Under the pieces are notes generated by a model. That model worked only from the letters and a program-made list of their open reading frames with translations. It ran no database searches and was not told the DNA's origin. Positions 1-13,952 of a DNA stretch of 64,000 nucleotides are shown in pieces (position 1 is the first letter of the stretch; each line of letters starts with the position of its first letter). The position numbers and the translations under genes were made by a program. The stretch spans positions 2,170,001 to 2,234,000 of the forward strand of contig NZ_CP109460.1 of NCBI RefSeq assembly GCF_036227565.1, in the 5' to 3' direction. The stretch is from Streptomyces sp. NBC_01454. Lineage in GTDB: Bacteria; Actinomycetota; Actinomycetes; Streptomycetales; Streptomycetaceae.

Positions 1-3000
1 GGAGAGATTCCCCTCGGCGTTGTCGGCCAGCAACTTGGCCAGAATCAGCAGGGAGTTCAGCGGTGTCCGCAGCTCGTGCGACATGTTCGCCAGGAACTCC
101 GACTTGTAGCGCATGGAGACCGCGAGCTGTTCGGCACGCTCCTCCAGGACCTGGCGCGCCTCCTCGATCTCGGTGTTCTTCACCTCGATGTCGCGGTTTT
201 GCGCGCGCAGCTGCTCGGCCTTCTCCTCCAGCTCGGTGTTGGACAGCTCCAGCGCCTTCTGCCGGCTCTCCAGCTCGCCCGAGCGCTCCTTGAGCTGCTC
301 GGTCAACTCCTGCGACTGCTTGAGCAGCACCTCGGTCTTGGTGTTGACCGAGATGGTGTTGACGCTGGTCGCGATCATCTCGGCGATCTGGCTGAGGAAG
401 TCCTTCTGGATCTGGGTGAACGGCTGGAAGGACGCCAGCTCGATCACGCCAAGCACCTTGTCCTCGAACAGCACCGGCAGCACGATCACATTCGCCGGCG
501 GCGCCTCGCCCAGCCCGGAGGCGATCTTGAGATAGCCGGACGGGACGTTCTCCACCAGGATGGTGCGCCCCTCCTCCGCGGCCGTGCCGATCAGTGTCTC
601 GCCGGGTTTGAAGGTCGTCGGCATGCCGCCCATGGCGTAGCCGTACGAGCCCATCAGCCGCAGCTCGTACGCGCCGGCCTCGGCGCCGTCCGCACCGATC
701 TCCCGGCTGTCGGGCTGCGCGGCGAGGAAGAACGCGCCGTGCTGGGCGGAGACCGCGGGCGAGAGCTCGCTCATGATGAGCGTGGCGACGTCCTTGAGAT
801 CGCGCCGGCCCTGCATCAGACCGGAGATCCGGGCGAGGTTGCCCTTGAGCCAGTCCTGTTCCTCGTTGGCGAGGGTGGTCTCCCGGAGCGTGGAGATCAT
901 GGTGTTGACGTTGTCCTGGAGCTCCAGGATCTCGCCGGCCGCGTCCACGTCGATGCGGACGTTGTGGTCCCCGAGGGTGACCGCCGCGGCGACCGCGGCG
1001 ATGGCACGCACCTGACGGGTCAGGTTGCCGGCCATCTCGTTCACCGATTCGGTCAGGTCCCGCCAGGTGCCGGCCACGCCCCGCACCTGCGCCTGACCGC
1101 CCAGCTGGCCTTCCGTGCCCACCTCGCGAGCCACTCTGGTGACCTGCTCGGCGAAGGACGACAGCTGGTCGACCATCGTGTTGATGGTGGTCTTCAGCGC
1201 GAGGATCTCGCCCCGCGCATCGATGTCGATCTTCTTGGTCAGATCACCCTTGGCGATGGCGGTGGTGACCATGGCGATGTTGCGGACCTGGCCGGTGAGG
1301 TTGTTGGCCATCGAGTTCACGGACTCGGTGAGGTCCTTCCACGTACCGGCGACGCCGGGAACGCGGGCCTGGCCGCCCAGGATGCCGTCGGTGCCCACCT
1401 CACGGGCCACCCGGGTGACCTCGTCGGCGAACGACGACAGCGTGGTCACCATGGTGTTGACCGTGTCGGCGAGCTGCGCGACCTCGCCGCGCGCCTCGAC
1501 CGTGACCTTCTTGGTCAGGTCTCCGTTGGCGACCGCCGCCGAGACCTGGGAGATGTTGCGCACCTGGATGGTCAGGTTGTTGGCCATCAGGTTGACGTTG
1601 TCGCTGAGGTCCAGCCAGATGCCGGTGGCTCCCGGCACCCGCGCCTGACCGCCCAACTGGCCCTCGGTGCCCACCTCACGGGCCACCCGGGTCACCTGCT
1701 CGGCGAACGACGACAGCTGGTCGACCATCGTGTTGACCGTCGTGACCAGTTCGAGGATCTCGCCCTTGGCATCGACGGTGATCTTCTTGGAGAGGTCACC
1801 GCGGGCCACCGCGGTCGTCACCTCGGCGATGTTGCGCACCTGCGAGGTCAGGTTGTTCGCCATGAAGTTGACGGACTGGGTGAGGTCCTTCCACGTCCCG
1901 CTGACGCCCTGCACCTCGGCCTGACCGCCCAGGATGCCCTCGGTGCCCACCTCGCGGGCGACCCGGGTGACCTGCTCCGCGAACGAGGAGAGCTGGTCGA
2001 CCATGGTGTTCAGGGTGTTCTTCAGCTCCAGGATCTCGCCCCGGGCGTCCACGTCGATCTTCTGCGACAGGTCACCGCGGGCGACCGCCGTGGCCACCTG
2101 CGCGATGTTGCGGACCTGGGCCGTCAGGTTGCCGGCCATGCCGTTCACCGAGTCGGTCAGATCGCGCCAGACGCCCGCGACGCCCGGTACCTGCGCCTGA
2201 CCGCCCAGCCTGCCGTCCGTACCGACCTCCCGGGCGACCCGGGTGACCTGTTCGGCGAACGCGGAGAGCTGGTCGACCATCGTGTTGATGGTGTTCTTGA
2301 GCTCCAGGATCTCGCCGCGCGCGTCCACGTCGATCTTCTGCGACAGGTCACCCCGCGCGACCGCCGTCGTCACCTGCGCGATCTGCCGCACCTGTGACGT
2401 CAGGTTCCCCGCCATGAAGTTGACGGAGTCGGTCAGTTCCTTCCAGGTGCCGCTGACGCCGTCCACCCGGGCCTGACCGCCCAGCCGGCCCTCCGTGCCC
2501 ACGTCCCTGGCCATCCGCGTGACCTGGTCGGCGAACGAGGACAGCTGGTCCACCATCGTGTTCACGGTGTTCTTCAGCTGCAGCATCTCGCCGGAGACAT
2601 CGACGGTGACCTTCTGCGACAGATCGCCGTTGGCGACCGCCGTCGTCACCTGGGCGATGTTGCGCACCTGCCCGGTCAGGTTGCGGAAGGCGGTGTTGAC
2701 GGAGTCCGTCAGGTCCTTCCACGTACCCGCCGCGCCCGGGACCGCCGCCTGGCCGCCCAGCTCACCCTCGACGCCGATCTCCCGCGCCACGCGCGTCACT
2801 TCGGCACCGAACGAGGAGAGCTGACCCACCATCGTGTTGACGGTGTTCTTCAACTCCAGCATTTCACCGGCCACATCGACGGTGACCGTCTGGGACAGAT
2901 CACCGTTGGCGACCGCCGTCGTCACCTGCGCGATGTCCCGGACCTGCGCGGTGAGGTTGCGGAAGGCGGTGTTGACGGAGTCGGTGAGGTCCTTCCAGGT

Positions 3001-4173
3001 CCCCGCCGCGCCCGGCACCTGCGCCTGCCCGCCGAGCTGCCCCTCCGCGCCGACCTCGTTCGCCACCCGCGTCACTTCGTCGGCGAAGGTCCGCAGCGTC
3101 TCGGTCATGGTGTTGATGGTGTCGGCCAGCTGCGCGACCTCGCCGCGTGCGCTGACCGTGACCTTCTGCGACAGATCGCCGTTCGCGACGGCCGTGGTGA
3201 CCTGCGCGATCCCCCGCACCTGCGCGGTGAGGTTGCCGGCCATGAGATTGACCGAATCCGTCAGGTCCTTCCACACGCCGGCGACACCGGGGACCTGCGC
3301 CTGACCGCCGAGTTCGCCCTCCGTGCCCACCTCGCGGGCGACGCGCGTCACCTCGGAGGCGAAGGAGGAGAGCTGGTCGACCATCGTGTTGACGGTGTTC
3401 TTCAGCTCCAGCATCTCGCCGGCGACATGCACGGTCACCTTGCGCGACAGATCACCCTTGGCCACCGCGGTGGTAACGAGAGCAATGTCACGTACCTGTG
3501 CCGTCAGCCGGGACGCCATGGTGTTGACGGATTCCGTCAGATCCTTCCACGAACCCGACATTCCGCGCACCCGGGCCTGACCGCCGAGCTTGCCCTCGGT
3601 GCCGACCTCACTGGCCACTCTCGTGACCTCGTCGGTGAACGCGGAGAGCTGGTCCACCAGACCGTTGACGGTCCGGCCGACCTTCAGGAATTCACCCCGC
3701 AGGGGGTGCTCCGAGGAGCTGTCCGAACTCCGCGACCGCAGATCCATCCGCTGTTCCAGGTCGCCCTCGGACACCGCCGACAGCACCCGTCCCACCTCGG
3801 AGACGGGCCGTACGAGGTCGTCGACCAGGGCATTCGAGGCGTCGATGGCCGCGGCCCAGGAGCCTTCTGCGGCACCGACCTCCAGCCGCTCCGTCAGCTT
3901 GCCCTCGCGCCCCACGACCCGGCGCACCCGCGCCAGCTCGCCCGTCAGATGCAAATTGCGGTCCGCAACCTCGTTGAAGACCGCGGCGATCTCCGACATG
4001 ACGCCGTCGCCGGAAACCGTGAGCCGCTTGCGGAAGTTCCCGTCCCGCATGGCCACCAGGGCGACCAGCAGCCGATTGAGCGCAGCCGTATCCACCTCGG
4101 TCGTCCCGTTGTTCCGGGAACGTCCGCCTTTCGCGCGCGTGCTTGCGCCCCGCGCCGCTGCGCCAGACTCCAC
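1..4173 (-). CDS. osaA: OsaA-like poly-HAMP hybrid sensor histidine kinase (3' end outside window)
   Basis: The minus frame stays open from a GTG at 4173 (GGGAGG ribosome binding site just upstream) to the window edge, so the C-terminus is missing. In order it encodes a short basic, Ser/Thr-rich N-terminus, a long array of HAMP units of 92 residues each, a GAF-like domain (about positions 760-430, ending in [20 protein letters not shown]), a Glu-rich coiled coil, and a kinase H-box [14 protein letters not shown] whose phospho-accepting His codon is at 76-78. The ATPase and receiver domains would lie beyond position 1. No transmembrane segment is visible, so this is a soluble sensor. In S. coelicolor a kinase of this architecture, OsaA, acts with the response regulator OsaB in osmoadaptation and sits beside osaC; the divergent osaC-like gene here supports the assignment. 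The 262-bp gap to osaC must hold both promoters; I could not pick a convincing one. Confidence 0.82.
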   Translation of the reverse strand, partial: MESGAAARGASTRAKGGRSRNNGTTEVDTAALNRLLVALVAMRDGNFRKRLTVSGDGVMSEIAAVFNEVADRNLHLTGELARVRRVVGREGKLTERLEVGAAEGSWAAAIDASNALVDDLVRPVSEVGRVLSAVSEGDLEQRMDLRSRSSDSSSEHPLRGEFLKVGRTVNGLVDQLSAFTDEVTRVASEVGTEGKLGGQARVRGMSGSWKDLTESVNTMASRLTAQVRDIALVTTAVAKGDLSRKVTVHVAGEMLELKNTVNTMVDQLSSFASEVTRVAREVGTEGELGGQAQVPGVAGVWKDLTDSVNLMAGNLTAQVRGIAQVTTAVANGDLSQKVTVSARGEVAQLADTINTMTETLRTFADEVTRVANEVGAEGQLGGQAQVPGAAGTWKDLTDSVNTAFRNLTAQVRDIAQVTTAVANGDLSQTVTVDVAGEMLELKNTVNTMVGQLSSFGAEVTRVAREIGVEGELGGQAAVPGAAGTWKDLTDSVNTAFRNLTGQVRNIAQVTTAVANGDLSQKVTVDVSGEMLQLKNTVNTMVDQLSSFADQVTRMARDVGTEGRLGGQARVDGVSGTWKELTDSVNFMAGNLTSQVRQIAQVTTAVARGDLSQKIDVDARGEILELKNTINTMVDQLSAFAEQVTRVAREVGTDGRLGGQAQVPGVAGVWRDLTDSVNGMAGNLTAQVRNIAQVATAVARGDLSQKIDVDARGEILELKNTLNTMVDQLSSFAEQVTRVAREVGTEGILGGQAEVQGVSGTWKDLTQSVNFMANNLTSQVRNIAEVTTAVARGDLSKKITVDAKGEILELVTTVNTMVDQLSSFAEQVTRVAREVGTEGQLGGQARVPGATGIWLDLSDNVNLMANNLTIQVRNISQVSAAVANGDLTKKVTVEARGEVAQLADTVNTMVTTLSSFADEVTRVAREVGTDGILGGQARVPGVAGTWKDLTESVNSMANNLTGQVRNIAMVTTAIAKGDLTKKIDIDARGEILALKTTINTMVDQLSSFAEQVTRVAREVGTEGQLGGQAQVRGVAGTWRDLTESVNEMAGNLTRQVRAIAAVAAAVTLGDHNVRIDVDAAGEILELQDNVNTMISTLRETTLANEEQDWLKGNLARISGLMQGRRDLKDVATLIMSELSPAVSAQHGAFFLAAQPDSREIGADGAEAGAYELRLMGSYGYAMGGMPTTFKPGETLIGTAAEEGRTILVENVPSGYLKIASGLGEAPPANVIVLPVLFEDKVLGVIELASFQPFTQIQKDFLSQIAEMIATSVNTISVNTKTEVLLKQSQELTEQLKERSGELESRQKALELSNTELEEKAEQLRAQNRDIEVKNTEIEEARQVLEERAEQLAVSMRYKSEFLANMSHELRTPLNSLLILAKLLADNAEGNLS
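760..3790 (-). repeat. Poly-HAMP array, 276-bp period within osaA
   Basis: A recurring block encoding NT(V/I)[11 protein letters not shown] can be anchored at 895, 1171, 1447, 1723, 1999, 2275, 2551, 2827, 3103, 3379 and 3655. Every step is exactly 276 bp, that is 92 codons, giving eleven units with no insertion or deletion. Each unit runs roughly [10 protein letters not shown]...[13 protein letters not shown]...[34 protein letters not shown], as in poly-HAMP sensors where 92 residues make a pair of HAMP folds. Boundaries are approximate. Confidence 0.85.
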
Positions 4174-4435
4174 CGTGTCCCTCCCGCAGGGTCGACCGTT
4201 CTACCCGGGCTTTCTCTTGATACTTGCCCAGTGTTTCACCATGGCTCAACCAGGCCATAACAGTTCGGCAGCATCGCACACCGTCCCAGGGCACGATTGG
4301 GGCGGAAACACACGTGACCGGCATCCTCGGGTGCGGCGAAGGTAAGTAACCTGGCATACGGCTGTCCACCCGGCCCGTCCCCCGAGCACGGGCGGTGGCA
4401 CACGCACAACAGGTATTCGGAGGGGCGCCGCGACC

Positions 4436-7105
4436 ATGGGGGAGCAGATCACCGACACACGCATGAGGAGACCAGTGATCACCGCGCGGGCCGCCGCAAC
4501 ATTCGAGCCGGTCGGGCGCTCGGTCGCCACTGCCCGTGCATTCGTCCGCGACACCCTCCAGGGCTGGGGCTGCGCCGACATCGTCGACGACGGCGTCGTC
4601 CTGACCAGCGAGCTGGTCACCAACGCCGTGGTGCATGCCGGCACCGCCGCCGATGTGCTGTGTCTGCGCAATGACGCAGGGGTACGGATCTCCGTCGCCG
4701 ACCGCTACCCCGAGCGCGAGATCCCGCTCCAGAACGCCGGCCAGGTCGTGGTCCACCCGGACCGCGAGGGCGGCCGCGGCCTGCTGCTGTGCGGCGCGCT
4801 GGCCACCCGCTGGGGCGTCGAGTACACCGCCGCACAAAAACACGTGTGGTTCCAGCTCGACCTCCCCGAGCGCCCGGCCGGCACCCGCTCCGCCGGCCCG
4901 GCCCTGCCCGTGGACGCCCTCCCGGTCACCGACGCCCGGGTACGCGTCGCGGTGATCCAGATCGACCGCGGCGGCTGCATCAGCTTCTGGAACGATGACG
5001 CCCAGGACCTCTTCGCGTACGACCCCGAGCAGGTCACCGGCAAACCCCTCACCGACTTCGCCGCCTGGCCGCACACCCCCGGCACCGGCACCGGCATCGC
5101 CGAGGCGCTCCAGCTCTCCCGCTGGGAGGGCTCCTACGGCATAAGGGGCGCCGACGGCCGGGTCGTCCCCGTCTACGCCTCCCACCTGCGCGTCCGCGAT
5201 GTCGACGGCGAGGCGTCCACGGTTTGCCTCCTGGTGCGCGACCACGAGCGGGCGATCCTGCAGAGCCCCCCGCGCACCCCCGCGGACTCCGCCACCCAGG
5301 CCGCCCAGGCGGAGGGCCGCCCCTCCGACCCGTTCGAGGTCTTCATCGGCTCCCCGGCCCCCGACGACCTCGACGGCCTGCTCCAGCGCACCGTCGAGCG
5401 CGCCCGCGACATGCTCGACGGCGACGCCGCCTACCTCCTCCTGGCCACCGACGACGAGACCGAGCTGGAGGTGCGCGCCTCCACGGGCCTGCCCTCCGCC
5501 CGCCAGCGGTTCGCCCGCGTCCCCGTGGAAGCCGGATCCGGACGTTACGGCTCCGCCCGGATGCCCGCCGTCCACGAGGACCTCACGGCCGTCCCCGGCG
5601 CCGTCCCGCTCCTCAGCGGCACGGGCATGCGCTCGGTCGTCACCGTCCCGCTGAAGGTCGAGGGGCGGCTCACCGGCTCCCTGGGCGTCGCCGCGGAGAG
5701 CGCCGGGCGGTACACGAACGAGGAGGCGCTGAGGCTCCAGTTCGCCGCCGACCGCATCGCCCTCGCCGTCGAACGCGCCCGCCTGACCGAGCTGGAAAAG
5801 CTGCGCCGCGGCTCGCTCTCCTTCCTCGTCGAAGCCTCCGACCTGCTGGCCGGCACCCTCGACCGCGACCAGACGCTGGCCCTGATGGCCCAGATGACGG
5901 TCCCCACCCTCGCCACCTGGTGCGCGGTCTACACCGTCGCCGACCAGGCCTCCGAGCCCGAGCTGTCGTACGTCCTGCACGAGGACGAGGACCGCATCGA
6001 CGGCCTCAAGACCCTGCTGATGAAGGTCGACCCGCCCGAGCCCGTCCCCACCCCCGGGGCACGCGTGTGGACCGCCCCCAGCGACGCCGCACACGACGCC
6101 GCGCTGCGGACCTCGATGCGCAGCCTGGGCCTGGGCAACTCAGCCCGCCCTTCCACGGGCCCCGGCACCACCCTCGCCACCGCCTCCGCCGTCGGCGGGG
6201 AGACCGTCGTGCTGCCGCTGGTCGCCCGTAACCGCGTCATCGGCATGCTCACCCTCGGCAAGCCCACCGAGGAGCACTTCCGCCAGGAGATCCTCGAACT
6301 CGCCGAGGACCTCTCCCGCCGGGCCGCCCTCGCCCTGGACAACGCCCGCCTCTACTCCGAGCGCACGGCCATCAGCCAGTCCCTCCAGCGCAGCCTGCTG
6401 CCCCCGGAGCCGCTGCCCGACATCCCCGGCGTCGAGGTCGAGGTCATCTATCGCGCGGCCGGCGAGGGCAACGAGGTCGGCGGCGACTTCTACGACCTCT
6501 TCCCGATCCACGACGGCGCCTACGGCTTCGCCATCGGCGACGTCTGCGGCACGGGCCCGGAGGCCGCAGCCGTCACCGGCCTCGCCCGCCACGCCCTCCG
6601 GCTCCTCGCCCGCGAGGGCCTCGGCGGCCCCGCGGTCCTGGAGCGGCTGAACGCCGCCATCCTCGACGAGGGCGCCCGCAGCCGCTTCCTGACGCTCCTT
6701 TACGGCGAGCTCTGGCCGCAGGACGACGGCAGCGCCCTGCTCAAGGTCGTCTGTGCCGGCCATCCCCTGCCGCTCCGGCTGTGCCAGGACGGCTCGGTCG
6801 AACCGGCCGCCGAACCCCAGCCCCTGCTGGGCGTCATGGACGACCTCGAACTCTACGAACAGACCGTCACCCTCGACCCCGGCGACGTCCTGCTGTGCGT
6901 CACCGACGGCGTCACCGAACGCCGCGAGGGCACCCGCATGCTCGGCGACGACGGCCTCACCGACGTACTGACCACCTGTACGGGCCTGACCGCCGGCGCC
7001 GTCGCCACCCGCGTGCTGCGCGCCGTGGAACGCTTCGCCGCCGAGCCGGCCTCCGACGACATGGCCATCCTCGCCCTGCGCGTCCCCGAGCCCCAGGCGA
7101 GCTGA
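4436..7105 (+). CDS. osaC: OsaC-like multidomain regulator (RsbW-like kinase, PAS, GAF, PP2C phosphatase)
   Basis: An 889-residue protein begins at an ATG preceded by CGGAGGGG. Residues 15-140 form a GHKL/RsbW-type kinase domain with the N-box SELVTNAVVHAG (Asn63) and a glycine-rich lid GGRGLLLCGAL. A PAS-like domain (about 155-275, ISFWNDDAQDLFAYDPEQVTG) and two GAF-like domains (about 300-450 and 465-645) follow. Residues 655-885 are a SpoIIE/PP2C serine phosphatase with GNEVGGDFYDLF and GDVCGTGPEAAAVTG metal-binding motifs. S. coelicolor OsaC has this same layout and is reported to bind sigma B and help return the osmotic response to baseline; the role here is inferred from that. It is divergent from the OsaA-like kinase and reads towards the tRNA-Thr, with which it converges. 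Nothing looks truncated and all the expected phosphatase aspartates are present. Confidence 0.85.
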   Translation: MGEQITDTRMRRPVITARAAATFEPVGRSVATARAFVRDTLQGWGCADIVDDGVVLTSELVTNAVVHAGTAADVLCLRNDAGVRISVADRYPEREIPLQNAGQVVVHPDREGGRGLLLCGALATRWGVEYTAAQKHVWFQLDLPERPAGTRSAGPALPVDALPVTDARVRVAVIQIDRGGCISFWNDDAQDLFAYDPEQVTGKPLTDFAAWPHTPGTGTGIAEALQLSRWEGSYGIRGADGRVVPVYASHLRVRDVDGEASTVCLLVRDHERAILQSPPRTPADSATQAAQAEGRPSDPFEVFIGSPAPDDLDGLLQRTVERARDMLDGDAAYLLLATDDETELEVRASTGLPSARQRFARVPVEAGSGRYGSARMPAVHEDLTAVPGAVPLLSGTGMRSVVTVPLKVEGRLTGSLGVAAESAGRYTNEEALRLQFAADRIALAVERARLTELEKLRRGSLSFLVEASDLLAGTLDRDQTLALMAQMTVPTLATWCAVYTVADQASEPELSYVLHEDEDRIDGLKTLLMKVDPPEPVPTPGARVWTAPSDAAHDAALRTSMRSLGLGNSARPSTGPGTTLATASAVGGETVVLPLVARNRVIGMLTLGKPTEEHFRQEILELAEDLSRRAALALDNARLYSERTAISQSLQRSLLPPEPLPDIPGVEVEVIYRAAGEGNEVGGDFYDLFPIHDGAYGFAIGDVCGTGPEAAAVTGLARHALRLLAREGLGGPAVLERLNAAILDEGARSRFLTLLYGELWPQDDGSALLKVVCAGHPLPLRLCQDGSVEPAAEPQPLLGVMDDLELYEQTVTLDPGDVLLCVTDGVTERREGTRMLGDDGLTDVLTTCTGLTAGAVATRVLRAVERFAAEPASDDMAILALRVPEPQAS

Positions 7106-7243
7106 CCCCAACGGGCCGGCGGTCGGCGGACACCCACACCGCCGGCCGTCCCACCCCGCGGACCGCTTCTCACTCCCCGTCATATCCGGTACGCATCAAG
7201 GCTCCACATGCCCGAGACGCGGCACCGCCCGCTTCCGCATACG

Positions 7244-7277
7244 ACGAAGGCCCCCGCCATATGGCGAGGGCCTTCGT
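7244..7277. terminator. Near-perfect palindrome between osaC and tRNA-Thr
   Basis: ACGAAGGCCC on the left pairs with GGGCCTTCGT on the right, and the symmetry continues through the centre with one mismatch. It lies after the osaC stop and just past the 3' end of the convergent tRNA, so it probably terminates both. Confidence 0.7.
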
Positions 7278-7281
7278 TGTC

Positions 7282-7357
7282 TGGAGCCCCAATACGGAAT
7301 CGAACCGTAGACCTTCTCCTTACCATGGAGACGCTCTGCCGACTGAGCTATTGGGGC
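7282..7357 (-). tRNA. tRNA-Thr (anticodon GGT)
   Basis: The minus strand folds as a standard cloverleaf: acceptor GCCCCAA pairs with TTGGGGC, the D arm is GCTC/GAGC, the anticodon stem TCTCC/GGAGA encloses loop ATGGTAA (anticodon GGT), and the T arm TACGG-TTCGATT-CCGTA is intact. The 3' CCA is encoded. A TAATAT -10-like hexamer at 7373-7378 lies just upstream, so the gene may have its own promoter although it follows the DegT-like gene closely. A terminator hairpin follows. Confidence 0.95.
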
Positions 7358-7420
7358 GCGGCAACGGAAAAGATATTACCCCAACTCCGCGGCAGATTCG
7401 AACCGTCCCCCATCACGCGC

Positions 7421-8098
7421 CTAAAAGGCCGGCTGCAGCAATCCGCCCAGCGCATTGCAGGCACTCACCATCTTGTGCAGCTCCCGCCGCGACATCTCCG
7501 CATGCACGGGCAGCGCCAGCGTCTCGTCCACGGCCCGCTCCGTCTGCGGCAGGAACACATCCCGCCGCAGCCCCGGCATCCGGTACACCGGGGCCAGTAC
7601 GGGCACCTTGCAGCCAACTCCCTTGGCCCGCAAGGCCCGCGCGAAGGCATCGCGGTCCGGCCGCCCGTTCCCCGGCACCCGCACCACGTACTGCTCGTAG
7701 GTGTGCCCCGCCGCCGGCGTCGGCGTCCAGACCCCGCGCAGCCTGCCGTCCAGGTACGACGCCTGCTCCCGGCGCAGCTCCACGCCGTCCGCGCGGGCCC
7801 CGGGCTCGTCGTCCACCAGCACCAACAGACCGCGCCGCTGCCCCACTTCACGGATCCAGCCGGCGTCCGCCTGCCGCCCGAACCGGTTGATCGCCACGAC
7901 GGCGACGGTCCGCCCGGTCACCACGTCCGACACCGCGGCCGGATCGAGGCAGTAGCTGTCCACGTCAATATCGGCGAACACCGGCACCGCGCCCAGCTCC
8001 ACCACGGCCCGGGCCACTTCGGCGTTGCCGTAGGCCGGCACCACGACCTCGTCACCAGCACGCACACCGGCCGACTTGAGCGTTCCCACTGTCCGCAT
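7421..8098 (-). CDS. DegT/DnrJ-like aminotransferase homologue with the catalytic lysine region missing
   Basis: Starting at the ATG at 8098, 225 residues resemble the DegT/DnrJ/EryC1/StrS fold: GDEVVVPAYGNAEVARAVVELGAVPVFADID followed by a TVAVVAINRFGRQAD-like strand and VLVDDEPGA at the usual DxxQ/H position. Family members are normally 360-400 residues and then carry an S-x-x-x-x-K segment whose lysine binds PLP. Here the sequence jumps from about residue 125 directly to the C-terminal small domain (YEQYVVRV...AFARALRAKGVGC...), so that lysine is absent. It is therefore unlikely to be a transaminase. The gene sits between the rRNA terminator and tRNA-Thr. An upstream in-frame GTG near 8145 is an alternative start. 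It could be a decayed gene or a repurposed fold; the frame is intact. Confidence 0.6.
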   Translation of the reverse strand: MRTVGTLKSAGVRAGDEVVVPAYGNAEVARAVVELGAVPVFADIDVDSYCLDPAAVSDVVTGRTVAVVAINRFGRQADAGWIREVGQRRGLLVLVDDEPGARADGVELRREQASYLDGRLRGVWTPTPAAGHTYEQYVVRVPGNGRPDRDAFARALRAKGVGCKVPVLAPVYRMPGLRRDVFLPQTERAVDETLALPVHAEMSRRELHKMVSACNALGGLLQPAF

Positions 8099-8160
8099 GA
8101 AACGGATCCTGGTCAGCTGAGATGAACGTCGAGTTACGCCCACCACCCGAAAATCAGAAC

Positions 8161-8204
8161 AAAAAAGCTCCGGTCCCTGAACCAGAAGGTTCAGGGACCG
8201 GAGC
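8161..8204 (-). terminator. rRNA operon terminator
   Basis: A perfect 17-bp stem (8167-8183 with 8188-8204, loop AGAA) is followed on the minus strand by six T residues, a textbook intrinsic terminator immediately after 5S rRNA. Confidence 0.93.
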
Positions 8205-8213
8205 TGAATGATT

Positions 8214-8333
8214 GTTCGGCGGCGTCCTACTCTCCCACAGGGTCCCCCCTGCAGTACCATCGGCGCTGAAAGGCTTAGCTTCCGGGTTCGAAATGTAACC
8301 GGGCGTTTCCCTAACGCTATGACCACCGAAACA
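8214..8333 (-). rRNA. rrf: 5S ribosomal RNA
   Basis: The minus strand starts GTTTCGGTGGTCATAGCG, contains the conserved CGAACCCGGAAGCTAAGCC block and closes with a GGACGCCGCC helix strand, giving about 120 nt as expected for actinobacterial 5S rRNA. Ends are accurate to a few bases. Confidence 0.95.
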
Positions 8334-8404
8334 CTATGAAGTTAACCAACCCGGCATGGACACAGGTCATTACTTCAGAACCTACACAGTGGACGCGAGC
8401 AACT

Positions 8405-11526
<3,122 letters not shown>

Positions 11527-11819
11527 GATGCTCGCGTCCACTGTGCAGTTCTCAAGCAACGACCAGCCACCCACCACCCCAACCCGAAGGCTGAGTTCAC
11601 TGGGGCCGGCATCGCGAAGGTCCAGACAACAGTCCGTACCCTCAGATACCCAACAGCGCGCCCGGCACGACCAGTCGAATCCTGTGTTCCACGCCGAAGC
11701 AGTACTAACAGTCCTCATCTGACCGTGCCGAATAGTCAACGTTCCACCCATGAGCAACCAGCATCAGACATTCGCTGATGTACTGGCCTCTGACCAACCA
11801 AAGGTTGGTAAGAAGTGCT

Positions 11820-13352
<1,533 letters not shown>

Positions 13353-13800
13353 AATGTTTACCCGTAATCGGGTGAAACACACACGAGAGCGGAACGACCA
13401 GACGGAATAGGTCCGGTCGTTCACAGCGTCCTCGCTGTGTGTGCCATCCGCACCACATGGGCGCCGATGGACTTTCAAAGGAACCTCATCCACCGAGGTG
13501 GACGGGGTATCAACATATCTGGCGTTGACTTTTGGCACGCTGTTGAGTTCTCAAGGAACGGACGCTTCCTTTGTGCCTGTTTCAGCAGGCTCTCCGGGCG
13601 CTTCCCTTCGGTCTTGCGTTTCCGACTCTATCAGATCCTTGCGGGCCCGATTTTCGCCGGTGCGTTTCCGCCTTTCGGCTTCTTCGCGTTTCCGACTCTA
13701 CCAGACTCGATTTCGTTCCGTTTCCGGTTCGAATTCGGTCCGAGTTCCCGTCGGAGGGGGTTTGCCTTTCGGCTGATCCGACTTTATCAGATTGCTCTGG
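13353..13800 (-). promoter_or_regulatory. rRNA leader with three tandem -10-like elements
   Basis: Upstream of 16S the minus strand carries three near-copies of CTG(A/G)TA(G/A)AGTCGGA: centred at 13625-13634, 13695-13704 and 13781-13790, each giving a TAnnnT -10 hexamer (TAGAGT, TAGAGT, TAAAGT). Two are followed by GGAAACGC. Tandem promoters are known for Streptomyces rRNA operons; convincing -35 boxes were not found. A leader block reading TTGAGAACTCAAC lies near 13540-13556 and resembles the conserved antitermination/processing region. Nothing protein-coding is seen between 13353 and 13882. Confidence 0.6.
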
Positions 13801-13882
13801 GTCGGAATTCCGCCCGGCTCGGTGAGGCGTCGTACGCACAGGCGTCCGGCGCTTCCCGTTCAGGTGGAGCCGTAAACGTACT

Positions 13883-13922
13883 GGAGCGGGGCGCCCGGAT
13901 GCAAATCCGGGCGCCCCGCTCC
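13883..13922 (-). terminator. Terminator of the RNase J gene
   Basis: An uninterrupted 18-bp GC-rich stem with a GCAA tetraloop lies 30 bp beyond the RNase J stop codon and before the rRNA promoter region. Confidence 0.88.
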
Positions 13923-13952
13923 CACTTGGGCACGTTTGTACGACCCTGTGTG

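Noticed and set aside
76..2397. 773-codon plus-strand ORF opposite osaA
   Set aside because: It is the antisense shadow of the poly-HAMP frame; its repeats simply mirror the 276-bp units, and the minus frame encodes recognisable HAMP, GAF and kinase motifs.
4391..4416. Possible sigma-B type promoter (AGGTAT) before osaC
   Set aside because: The -10 fits five of six bases of GGGTAT, but no GNNT lies at the right distance and transcription would start inside the ribosome binding site.
7390..7410. CGGTTCGAATC on the minus strand, like a tRNA T-arm, just upstream of tRNA-Thr
   Set aside because: Stem pairing is imperfect and no acceptor, D or anticodon arm accompanies it; a chance match or at most a remnant.
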